From the NCBI RefSeq assembly GCF_030815145.1, contig NZ_JAUSWJ010000001.1, positions 1,860,001 through 1,924,000 on the forward strand: a stretch of DNA of 64,000 nt, given 5' to 3'. The notes beneath the pieces are model-generated. The model had not been told where the DNA came from and searched no databases. It saw only the letters and a program-made list of their open reading frames with translations. The position numbers were made by a program, and so were the translations under genes. Below, piece by piece: positions 17,541 to 24,979 of this stretch (positions are counted from its first letter, which is position 1; every line of letters starts with the position of its first letter). Origin of the DNA: Kaistia geumhonensis (GTDB lineage Bacteria; Pseudomonadota; Alphaproteobacteria; Rhizobiales; Kaistiaceae).

Positions 17541-18293
17541 CTAGAAGGCGCCCAGCCCGCCATTGATCTCGATGATCTCGCCGGCGATGAACCCGGCCGC
17601 GGGGGATGCGAGATAGAGCACAGCGGCGGCGACATCGGCCGGCGTGCCCTCGCGTCGCATGGGGGTGCGCTCGACCGTCGCCTTGCGTCCCTCGGCGGTC
17701 GAGAAGCGGTCGTGGAACTGCGTGCCGATGAGGCCGGGGGCGACGCCGTTCACGCGCACGCCGTCCGGGCCGACCTCCTTGGCGAGCGCGCGGACGAAGG
17801 TCATCACGCCGCCCTTGGAGGCCGCATAGTGCGATGCGCCGGCGCCACCGCCGTCATGGGCGGCGAGCGAGCTCATCAGCACGATCGCGCCCGATTTCGC
17901 CTCGGTCATCTGCGGCACGACCGCCCTCGCCAGCAGGAAGGCGCTGGTGAGATTGACGGCGAGCGCCTCGTTCCAGAGCTGCAGCGAGCACTCGGCCACC
18001 TTGCTGCGCTTCAGCAGCCCGCCGGCATTGCCGACGGCGATGTCGATGCGTCCGAAGGCGGCATTGGTCCGCGCCACCGCCTCGGCCACCGCGTTTTCGT
18101 CGGTGGCGTCGGTCTGAAGCGCAAGCGCCTTGGCCTCGCCATGCGCGGCGACGATCTCGGCCGCCTGCGCGCCGCTCGAGGCATAGGTGAAGGCGACGCG
18201 GGCGCCCTGCTCGATGAACGCTTCGACGATGCCGCGGCCGATGCCCGAGGCGCCGCCCGTGACCAGCACCGTCTTCCCGGAGAAGCCGGTCAT
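17541..18293 (-). CDS. Short-chain dehydrogenase/reductase
   Basis: A classical 250-residue SDR: cofactor motif TGGASGIG near residue 13, VGNAGG, catalytic Ser in LMSSLAAHD and YxxxK in HYAASKGG, ending EIIEINGGLGAF. It should oxidise or reduce a sugar, sugar acid or aldehyde with NAD(P). It lies two bases after the LacD-like aldolase gene in the kinase-aldolase-SDR operon. One plausible role is to oxidise or reduce an aldehyde released by the aldolase, but acting on the intact sugar is equally possible. Confidence 0.9.
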   Translation of the reverse strand: MTGFSGKTVLVTGGASGIGRGIVEAFIEQGARVAFTYASSGAQAAEIVAAHGEAKALALQTDATDENAVAEAVARTNAAFGRIDIAVGNAGGLLKRSKVAECSLQLWNEALAVNLTSAFLLARAVVPQMTEAKSGAIVLMSSLAAHDGGGAGASHYAASKGGVMTFVRALAKEVGPDGVRVNGVAPGLIGTQFHDRFSTAEGRKATVERTPMRREGTPADVAAAVLYLASPAAGFIAGEIIEINGGLGAF

Positions 18294-18295
18294 GC

Positions 18296-19324
18296 TCAGG
18301 CCTCCTGCCAGCTGGAATACCAGCCGTCGGGGAAGGCGGCGGCGAGCTGGTCGCCGGTCACCGCCGGGGCGTAGGGACGGCCATGACGGCGCGTGACCTC
18401 GGTCAGCTCGGCGAGGCGGGCGGCCGCCTCCCTGGCCGCGACGGCGCGCGCCGCCGGGTCGCGGGTCGAGACCGCGTCCTGCCAGATCGAGCGCCCCCCG
18501 AGGAAGCCCGAGGCGCCGGCGTCGCAGGCGACTTCCACCTGCGTGCGGAATTCCTCGTAGCCGACGCCGGCCGAAAGGATGACCCAGGGCTGCACCATGC
18601 CGTCATTGAGGCGCTGGCAGGCCTTGGCGGCGGCGCGGCGGCCCTCCGGCGTGGAGACGTCGCCGGGGAACTCCACCTTCAGCATGTCGGCGCCGAATTC
18701 GGCCGCGATATGCGCGGATTCGATGATCCCCTCGACGCGGCGCTCCTTCCAGGCCGTGCTCTTGGTGTCCTCTCCCGGCAGCGCGTACCAGATCGGCTCG
18801 ACGACGAAGGGCAGCGACTGCTCGGCGCATTCGGCGACGAGATCGCGCACGACCTGGCGCTGCGCCTCGGCCGTCTTGGCGTCGGAGCGGTAGAACCAGA
18901 GCAGCTTCTCCATATCCGCGCCGAGCATCTTGATCTTGCGCGTCGTCCAGTGGGGGCGGAAGCGGGTGCGGCGCTCGCCGTCGACCGTGTCGAAGCCCTC
19001 GCCCTCGATCGAGGCGATGAGGCCGACAGAACCGGGAAGGGCGCGCGAGGCGATGACCTGCGCCAGGCTGAACTGCGCTTCCAGCAGGAAGGCGCTGGCG
19101 ACCGGCGCGACTGCGTTGACCAGTTCGAGCTTGGCGTCGACGGCCTGCTGGTAGCTGACCTTCGAGCGGTCGTCGGCCAACATGTCCTTGAACGAGATCA
19201 GATGGTCGAGCGCGAGGACGACGAAGAAGCCGTCGCTGGTGGTGATGCGCTGCAGACCGCGCATCTTGCCGGGGTCGAGCGAGGGCATCGAGCCCTGAAG
19301 GCGGGCGGGCGCGGCAGAGGTCAC
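18296..19324 (-). CDS. LacD/YihT-like class I aldolase (tagatose 1,6-bisphosphate aldolase family)
   Basis: A 342-residue class I aldolase. LALDHLISF, RFRPHWTTRKIKMLGADMEKLLWFYR, PFVVEPIWY, MLKVEFPGDV (the lysine expected to form the Schiff base) and WVILSAGVGYEEF align with LacD, the tagatose 1,6-bisphosphate aldolase, and with YihT, which splits 6-deoxy-6-sulfofructose 1-phosphate. It lies between an ADP-dependent-kinase-family gene and an SDR gene, so it probably cleaves the ketose phosphate made by the kinase. An ATG at 19288 (MPSLDPGKM) is an alternative start. The substrate may be tagatose-, fructose- or sulfofructose-like; sequence alone does not decide. Confidence 0.82.
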   Translation of the reverse strand: MTSAAPARLQGSMPSLDPGKMRGLQRITTSDGFFVVLALDHLISFKDMLADDRSKVSYQQAVDAKLELVNAVAPVASAFLLEAQFSLAQVIASRALPGSVGLIASIEGEGFDTVDGERRTRFRPHWTTRKIKMLGADMEKLLWFYRSDAKTAEAQRQVVRDLVAECAEQSLPFVVEPIWYALPGEDTKSTAWKERRVEGIIESAHIAAEFGADMLKVEFPGDVSTPEGRRAAAKACQRLNDGMVQPWVILSAGVGYEEFRTQVEVACDAGASGFLGGRSIWQDAVSTRDPAARAVAAREAAARLAELTEVTRRHGRPYAPAVTGDQLAAAFPDGWYSSWQEA

Positions 19325-19370
19325 GGAAGTCTCCTTGGGAACGAAATCGAAGGGGGTGAGAGGTTCGGGC

Positions 19371-20624
19371 CTAGCTGCCCGGCGGCTGGCAGTGAACGAG
19401 AAGCGTCCCGGCCAGGAAGGTGTCGCCGAGCCCGATCGTGCTGGCGGGCCGACTCAGCCAGGGAGCCGGACAAGTGACGGCGGCATAGCCATCGGCCGCT
19501 CCGCCGAATTGCGGCGGCGGCGAAAAGACGGCATCGGCGGGGATGTCCTGCGGCCGGACCGGCCGGCCGGCCGCGGCGCGGGCACCGGCCAGCACGCAGC
19601 CGGCGAACAGCGCCCTCGCCTCGCGCTCGGCGTCGCCCGTCGTGACCGCGAGCGCATAATCGTCGGCATGGACGCAGAGCCGCGCGAGGCCATGGCGGCG
19701 CGCAAACGCAGCCATCGGGCCGGGCTCGGCCGGCCCCTTGCCGATGACGCGCCATTCGGACAGGCTCATGCCGACCGAGGTGACGAGCCCGGCGAGGCTG
19801 CCGAGGATCATGGCCGGCAGATGCGGCCGGTGGCCGTAGTCGGCGAGTTCGATATGCACGAAGCCGAGTCCGGCGGCGCGCCAGCCGCGCGCGAGATCCG
19901 CGACACGGGCCAGCGTTTGCGGCAGCAGGTGATCGGGTGTCGAGACGAGGCTGGAGATCGCCGCGGCGCCGGCATTGCGGGCCATGTCGAGGCTGAGCGC
20001 CGCGAAGGCGGGGTCGTTTTCGGGCACGTCGTCGACAAGGCGCACGATGACGCGCGTCGAGCGGCTCACGACCTCGCCGGCAACCTCGGTTCCGGCGGTG
20101 GACTCGAAGATCCAGTGACGCGCCTTGGCGCGCGCGGGGTCCGGCGCGATCTCCGCCAGCGGGCGGGCAGACCCGCCCTCCGCGATCAGGATGCCGGGAT
20201 CGAGCACGGCAAGCTGCGCCGGGCTGCGATCGGCCAGCGCCAGAAGGGCCGGCGCGCCGAGAATCCCGAAGGCCTTGGCGATCTGGGCCGACGTGCCGCC
20301 GGCACCGATGTCGTGCGGCAGGTTCTCCGCCAGCCAGGCGTCGCCGGTCGGCCAGTCGATGCTGTATTCGCCGCCGCGACCGGCGCGGATACGGGCAAGG
20401 AGTTCTCCGGCAAGATCGCGCGCCGGCAGCGGCGCATCGGGCGCGAACAGGAGGACGGCCTTTTCGAGGCGGACGGAGGCGTCGACGAAGGCCGAGAAGC
20501 CGAGCAGCACCGGCCGCGCCGCCCTGGCGAGCGAGGACATCGCCGCCGCGGTCTCGGCAAAGCGCCGACGCCAAAGGCGATCGAAACCCTCGAGATCGGC
20601 CGAGACCCGGTCGGCGGCACCCAT
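19371..20624 (-). CDS. ADP-dependent sugar kinase family protein (ADP-PFK/GK-like)
   Basis: A 417-residue ribokinase-fold protein whose best resemblance is to ADP-dependent phosphofructokinase/glucokinase. The signs are DIGAGGTSAQIAKAFGILGAPALL for nucleoside or substrate binding, FVHIELADYGHRP like the HxExA metal segment, and TIGLGDTFLAGTLL, the GxGD catalytic-base motif near the C-terminus. The family's NxxE magnesium motif appears as SLSE (in SVGMSLSEW), with the Asn replaced. It starts a kinase-aldolase-SDR operon, with GAGGA before the ATG, divergent from the DeoR regulator. It likely phosphorylates a ketose or ketose phosphate; ADP use is assumed from the family and untested here. Confidence 0.72.
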   Translation of the reverse strand: MGAADRVSADLEGFDRLWRRRFAETAAAMSSLARAARPVLLGFSAFVDASVRLEKAVLLFAPDAPLPARDLAGELLARIRAGRGGEYSIDWPTGDAWLAENLPHDIGAGGTSAQIAKAFGILGAPALLALADRSPAQLAVLDPGILIAEGGSARPLAEIAPDPARAKARHWIFESTAGTEVAGEVVSRSTRVIVRLVDDVPENDPAFAALSLDMARNAGAAAISSLVSTPDHLLPQTLARVADLARGWRAAGLGFVHIELADYGHRPHLPAMILGSLAGLVTSVGMSLSEWRVIGKGPAEPGPMAAFARRHGLARLCVHADDYALAVTTGDAEREARALFAGCVLAGARAAAGRPVRPQDIPADAVFSPPPQFGGAADGYAAVTCPAPWLSRPASTIGLGDTFLAGTLLVHCQPPGS

Positions 20625-20639
20625 GCGCGTTTCCTCTTT

Positions 20640-20680
20640 TGCGCTTTTATTCTGTGTTTTGCGTCTTTATGCGTTTTTAG
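20640..20680. promoter_or_regulatory. DeoR-type direct repeats in the divergent kinase/DeoR promoter region
   Basis: Three copies of an 11-base unit are present on the plus strand: TGCGCTTTTAT (20640), TGCGTCTTTAT (20660) and TGCGTTTTTAG (20670). The middle copy shares 16 bases, TTTTGCGTCTTTATGC, with the site upstream of the ABC importer operon. It lies between the divergent kinase (start 20624) and DeoR (start 20741) genes, suggesting control of both. Confidence 0.6.
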
Positions 20681-20740
20681 GATGATCCATTGGCATCGTC
20701 AAGCGACTTCCGGTAGCATGACGGCAAAAGGAGATTCCGA

Positions 20741-21523
20741 ATGAAGAGACGGTCCGCCGTCGCCCTGCCGCTCAGCCGCAGGACGGAAATGCTGCGTCTC
20801 GTCGCCGAGCAGGGCAGCGTTTCCGTGCCGGAACTTGCCGATTTGTTTCGCGTTTCGACCGACACCGTCCGCCGCGATCTCGACTCGCTGGCCAGCAGCG
20901 GTGCGGTGCTCCGGACGCATGGAGGCGCCGTGCGCGCCGAGGGCGCCGGGATCGTTCCGGTCGCCGACCGCATCGTGACGCAGGCCGACGCCAAGACGCG
21001 GATCGCCGCGGCGGCGGCGCAGCTCATCGAGAGCGGCGAGACGCTGATGGTCAATGGCGGCTCGACGACGCTGGCCTTCGCGCTGATGCTTCCGGCCGAC
21101 CGCTCCGTCGGGCTCATCACCAATTCGGTGTCGATCCTCGACCAGATCGACACCAGCGCCTTCACCAATGTCTATGCGATCGGCGGCGAGCTGTTCAGCG
21201 TGTCGCGGGTCATGATCGGGCCGGTGATCTTCCCCCATTCCGACCGCATCCATGTCGACACCGCCGTGATCGGCGTCCGCTCCATCCACCCCTCGCGCGG
21301 CATCTCGACGGCGACCGTCGCCGAGGCGGCCATGATCTCGGAGATGATGCGGGCGGCGCGGCGCACCATCGTCGTCGCCGATGAGACCAAGTTCACGCAG
21401 AGCGCCTTCGCGGCCATTGCGCCGCTCTCGGAGATCGACATCCTCGTCACGAGCGCGACGCCGCCCGAGCCGATGGCCGAGGCGCTCGCCGAGGCGGAGG
21501 TTCAGGTGATCGTCGCGCCCTGA
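20741..21523 (+). CDS. DeoR/GlpR family transcriptional regulator
   Basis: A 260-residue DeoR repressor. The N-terminal winged helix-turn-helix reads RRTEMLRLVAEQGSVSVPELADLFRVSTDTVRRDL over residues about 13-47. The C-terminal sugar-phosphate sensor domain has INGG-type text VNGGSTTLAFA, TNSVSIL, IGGELF and VVADETKF. Such regulators are usually released by a phosphorylated pathway intermediate. GGAGATTCCGA precedes the ATG. It is divergent from the kinase-aldolase-SDR operon and is the obvious regulator for that operon and for the importer, both of which carry the shared repeats. Confidence 0.93.
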   Translation: MKRRSAVALPLSRRTEMLRLVAEQGSVSVPELADLFRVSTDTVRRDLDSLASSGAVLRTHGGAVRAEGAGIVPVADRIVTQADAKTRIAAAAAQLIESGETLMVNGGSTTLAFALMLPADRSVGLITNSVSILDQIDTSAFTNVYAIGGELFSVSRVMIGPVIFPHSDRIHVDTAVIGVRSIHPSRGISTATVAEAAMISEMMRAARRTIVVADETKFTQSAFAAIAPLSEIDILVTSATPPEPMAEALAEAEVQVIVAP

Positions 21524-21529
21524 GGGGCG

Positions 21530-22291
21530 TCAGACCCAGCCGCCGTCGATGACATAGGACTGGTTGGTGCAGGCGGACGCCTCGTCGGAGGCGAAGAACA
21601 GCACCGGCCGCGCGATGTCCTCGACCTGCAGCGGCCGCTTGAGGCACTGGCCCTGCATCAGGTCGGCGACGCCCGCCGGCGTCAGATAGAGGCTGACCTG
21701 CCGCTCCGTCATGATCCAGCCGGGCACGACCGAGCAGACGCGGATGTTGAACGGCCCGAGATCGCGCGCGAGACTGCGCGTCAGCCCGACGATCGCCGAT
21801 TTCGCCGTCGTGTAGCCCGGCATGCCGCCGCGCGACTGCATCCAGGAATTGGAGCCGATATTGACGATGGCGCCGCCGCCTGCCGCCTTCATGTCGCCCA
21901 TCACGGCTTGCGCCGCGAAGAACTGGTGCTTGAGATTGACCGCGAGGCGCTGGTCCCAATAGTCCGGCGTCACGTCCTCGATGGCGTGGCGCTCGTCATG
22001 GGCGGCGTTGTTGATGAGGATGGTGATCGGCCCGAGATGCTCGCGGACGCGGCCGATCGCGGCGCGCAGCGCTTCGATATCGGTGATGTCGCAAGGCTCG
22101 AAATGAACGGTCCCCTCGCCTTCCAGTTCGGCGACCAGGGCCCTCGAGCCCGTCTCGTCGATGTCGAGGAAGCCGACCTTCGAGCCCTGGGCGACGAAAT
22201 GGCGGACGATGGAGGCGCCGATGCCGCCGCCGCCGCCGGTAACGAGCACGGTGCGGTTCCTGAGGCTCGGATAGGTCGCGATGTCACTCAT
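21530..22291 (-). CDS. SDR resembling NAD-dependent D-xylose 1-dehydrogenase (XylB-type)
   Basis: A 253-residue SDR. The N-terminus ATYPSLRNRTVLVTGGGGGIGASI, the segment FLDIDETGSRALVAELEG, INNAAHDERHAIEDVTPDYWDQRLAVNLKH, catalytic NIGSNSW, GYTTAKS and the end SYVIDGGWV closely follow Caulobacter-type xylose dehydrogenase (starts AIYPSLKGKRVVITGGGSGIG; ends EYWIDAGWR). It would oxidise an aldopentose or similar sugar to the lactone. It follows the Gfo/Idh gene by eight bases, so the two probably form an operon, convergent with DeoR. The substrate could differ from xylose. Confidence 0.83.
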   Translation of the reverse strand: MSDIATYPSLRNRTVLVTGGGGGIGASIVRHFVAQGSKVGFLDIDETGSRALVAELEGEGTVHFEPCDITDIEALRAAIGRVREHLGPITILINNAAHDERHAIEDVTPDYWDQRLAVNLKHQFFAAQAVMGDMKAAGGGAIVNIGSNSWMQSRGGMPGYTTAKSAIVGLTRSLARDLGPFNIRVCSVVPGWIMTERQVSLYLTPAGVADLMQGQCLKRPLQVEDIARPVLFFASDEASACTNQSYVIDGGWV

Positions 22292-22299
22292 AATGGTCC

Positions 22300-23433
22300 T
22301 CAGGCGGCCTGCAGCGCCGCGGCCTCGGCCTCGGAGAGGGCCGGCGGGCGGTCGATCGTGGTGGTGAGAGGACGCGGCTTGCCTTCCGCGGCGGACAAAA
22401 GGATCGCCTCCATGATCTCGAGCACATGCAGCGCCAGCTTGCCCGACGCGCGCGACGCGCGCTTCCCGGCGAGCGAGGCGGCGAGATCGGCGACGCCGAG
22501 CATGCGGTAGTTGGCGCGATCCGGCTTGTCGAAGGGCCAGTTGTGTCGCCCGTTGAGCAACTGGTCCGTCGGCATCTCGCGCCAGTCGCCACCGCGTTCG
22601 CTGAGCGCCACCGTGCCGCCGAAGGTGTCGGGGTCGGGAAGGCGAAGCGACCCTTCGGTGCCGTGCAGCTCGATCGGATGGTTGCCATGCCGGAACACGT
22701 CCCAGCTCATGCCGACGGCGACCACGGCGCCGCTCGCGAATTCTAGCGCGGCATGGACCGTGGTCGGCGTTCCGACCGAGAAGCGGGTGCCGGATGTCGG
22801 GCCGGGCGCGGTGATGAGCCGCTCGGCCTCGCCCGTCGTCGCGATCGCCGTCACGCGCCGCGCCGGACCGAGCAGGGTCGCGAGCATCGTCAGGTAATAG
22901 GGGCCCATGTCGAGCACCGGACCGGCGCCGGGCTGGTAGTAGAACTGCGGATTGGGGTGCCAGTGCTCCATGCCGCGCGACATCATGAAGGCCGTCCCCG
23001 TCACCACGCGACCGATGGCGCCCTCGTCCATGAGCCGCCGCGCCATGCGGCCGGCCGCGCCGAGAAAGGTGTCCGGCGCGCAGCCGAGCGCGAGCCCGTG
23101 CGCTTCCGCCATATCGACCAGTCGCCGACCCTCGTCGAAGGAGACCGAGAGCGGCTTTTCGGTGAAGACGTGCTTGCCGGCGGCGAGCGCGGCCGAGGAA
23201 ATGTCGAAATGCGCGGCCGGGATGGTGAGATTGAGGACGAGATCGACCTCGTCCGAGCGGATCAGCTCATCGACCGCAAGGGCGCGCAATCCATAGGTGT
23301 CAGCCCGCCGCGTCGCCGCCTCGGGAACGAGATCGGCGCAGGCCGTCAGCTCGACGCCCGGGAACATCCTGGCGTTGCGCAGATAGGTCTCCGCTATATT
23401 GCCGCAACCCACGATGCCGACGCGAAGCCGCAT
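22300..23433 (-). CDS. Gfo/Idh/MocA family oxidoreductase
   Basis: A 377-residue two-domain NAD(P)-dependent sugar dehydrogenase. The Rossmann part is VGIVGCGNIAETYL, and EKPLS carries the conserved lysine of the EKP motif near residue 95. The C-terminal beta-sheet domain includes MEHWHPNPQFYYQPGAGPVLDMGPYYL. Family members oxidise or reduce hydroxyls of sugars, inositols and their derivatives. The start at 23433 places MRLRVGIVG directly at the fold; an upstream ATG at 23451 is possible. It is the first gene of a two-gene operon with the XylB-like SDR, suggesting stepwise sugar oxidation. Substrate unknown. Confidence 0.88.
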   Translation of the reverse strand: MRLRVGIVGCGNIAETYLRNARMFPGVELTACADLVPEAATRRADTYGLRALAVDELIRSDEVDLVLNLTIPAAHFDISSAALAAGKHVFTEKPLSVSFDEGRRLVDMAEAHGLALGCAPDTFLGAAGRMARRLMDEGAIGRVVTGTAFMMSRGMEHWHPNPQFYYQPGAGPVLDMGPYYLTMLATLLGPARRVTAIATTGEAERLITAPGPTSGTRFSVGTPTTVHAALEFASGAVVAVGMSWDVFRHGNHPIELHGTEGSLRLPDPDTFGGTVALSERGGDWREMPTDQLLNGRHNWPFDKPDRANYRMLGVADLAASLAGKRASRASGKLALHVLEIMEAILLSAAEGKPRPLTTTIDRPPALSEAEAAALQAA

Positions 23434-23541
23434 GATCGTCCAACCCGCCATTCGCAGCGCGACGGCCGGATGCCTGTCGCCGCCGGCATGGATGCAACAT
23501 TTTGCGGCTCTCTGCAAGAATCATCGGTGCTGCCCGCAGGC

Positions 23542-23787
23542 TCATGCCTGGTCGAGAATACCGGCGTCGTCGGCGACCTTGACCAGCGCTTCGCGGGCGC
23601 TGGCGGGCGAAGCCTTGCCGTTCAGGACGTCGAGACAGGTGCGCAGTGCCTTGCCGTAGCTGCGCGGCTTGACCGTGCCGGTCGGCCACCTCTCCAGCAG
23701 CCATCGCGCGGCTTCCTCGACATTGGTCAGCCGCCGTCGGCGGGTCACGGTCTCCCAGACGGAGACACGCTCGATCGGATGCATCAT
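23542..23787 (-). CDS. DUF982 domain protein
   Basis: An 81-residue protein with the DUF982 pattern common in Rhizobiales: VSVWETVTRRRRLTNVEEAARWLLERWPTGTVKPRSYGKALRTCLDVLNGKASPASAREALVKVADDAG, quoted here only to show that the whole length belongs to the domain; the key positions are the central WL.ERWP and the C-terminal AR.AF/AL motif. Its function is unknown. Two adjacent ATGs (23787, 23784) are possible starts. It stands alone between the Gfo/Idh gene and the lipoprotein gene. Confidence 0.8.
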   Translation of the reverse strand: MMHPIERVSVWETVTRRRRLTNVEEAARWLLERWPTGTVKPRSYGKALRTCLDVLNGKASPASAREALVKVADDAGILDQA

Positions 23788-23884
23788 CGCCCTCACCGGA
23801 TCATCCCTCTCAAGGTCCGACCGGGCGCGCGGTTCCGTCAAGTAGTGCGCTCCGTCGCACAGGGCCGGGGCGCGCGATCCCGTT

Positions 23885-24784
23885 CTATCGCGCGGGCGCG
23901 GGAGCGGGGGCGCGGGCGGAGGGATCCGTCCATTCCGGCGGGGCGCCCACCATACCGCTGACGAAGCCGGGAATGCCGGCCTGGCGGCCGAAGGCGTCGC
24001 AGGCGGCATATTTCGGCTTGCCGCCCAGGAAGGACTGCACCCGCTGGCCGGAGGGAATGGCGATGTTGACGTCCGGCGGCGGCGTGCCCTTGGCGAGCAG
24101 CGTCGCGAGCGCGCCGCCATAGGACGAGGCGAGCGCATAGGCGTCGCCGACATCGGAGACGCGCGGCTTGGTGGTGAGCGAATTGGCGCCCTTGGCCCAG
24201 ACCAGCGCGGCGACCTGCTGGCCGGACCGGTCGAGGGCCTCGCCTTCCATCGACAGCCCGCCGAGGCCGAGCGGCAGGCGCGGCGCGCCAACCGGCAGCA
24301 CGAAGCTGCTGCCCAGCGAGACCGCGACCGACGCGCCCGCCAGCACCTTGTCGGTCGGCACGATGTCCGCGACGATGCTGTGCACGGAAAGATCGGCCGG
24401 CTGGTTGCCCGCCACGATCTCGAACCGGTCGCTGAGTGCGATGCAGGTGGCGCGGTCGATGGCGTTGGAGACGAGCACCCGGTCCGCCGCCTTGGGAACG
24501 CGGCTCGCCGCCTGCGCCGACAGCGTGGTCGGCACGATGCGGACCGTTCGGGCGGCCGCAAGGGCCTGCTTGTCGGCGAAGCTGCGCGTCTTGCCGAAGC
24601 TGCCGCTCTCCTGGCCGAGCCGTGCCGTCGAGGTGAGGCCGGCCCCCGAGGAAAGAGGCACCGACGCGCATCCCGCGAGCAGCGCCAGCGCGGCCGCGGC
24701 GAGCGCGGCGCGCGCCAGGCGGCGTCCGGCCGCTCGGGACGGCCGCGCGGTCGGGCTGGTCTGCTCGGAGGAAGGAAATGTCAT
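23885..24784 (-). CDS. DUF3313 family lipoprotein
   Basis: A 299-residue exported lipoprotein. After a positively charged N-terminus, RRLARAALAAAALALLAGC gives the hydrophobic core and lipobox, with Cys near residue 38. The mature domain (LGQESGSFGKTRSFADKQALAAARTVRIVPTT..., then ADLSVHSIVADIVPTDK) resembles DUF3313 proteins, which have no defined function. The start at 24784 gives MTFPSSEQTS and removes non-coding upstream text. The C-terminal tail is an Ala/Pro repeat (ARAPAPAPAR). It stands alone. Confidence 0.8.
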   Translation of the reverse strand: MTFPSSEQTSPTARPSRAAGRRLARAALAAAALALLAGCASVPLSSGAGLTSTARLGQESGSFGKTRSFADKQALAAARTVRIVPTTLSAQAASRVPKAADRVLVSNAIDRATCIALSDRFEIVAGNQPADLSVHSIVADIVPTDKVLAGASVAVSLGSSFVLPVGAPRLPLGLGGLSMEGEALDRSGQQVAALVWAKGANSLTTKPRVSDVGDAYALASSYGGALATLLAKGTPPPDVNIAIPSGQRVQSFLGGKPKYAACDAFGRQAGIPGFVSGMVGAPPEWTDPSARAPAPAPAR

Positions 24785-24979
24785 GCCGTGGCCTCGTGTG
24801 GGATTCCGGCCGTCCGTGCCGGGACCGCCGCGCCGAATAGGGCATGATTCGCGCCGGGCCGCACCATCACGGACGCGCGTCGCGGCCCATGACAGATGGC
24901 GGCGGGCGGTCATCCGGCCCTCTTTTCGCGCCTTATACGGCGCGACGCCCGCGACGGATCGGTTCCCTGGTGAAGGCGC

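Noticed and set aside
13510-21523. Naming the DeoR locus a sulfoquinovose (sulfo-EMP) pathway
   Set aside because: The aldolase is in the LacD/YihT family, but no sulfoquinovosidase, YihS-type isomerase or YihV-type kinase is present, and the SDR is not specific for sulfolactaldehyde by sequence. Kept only as one possible reading.
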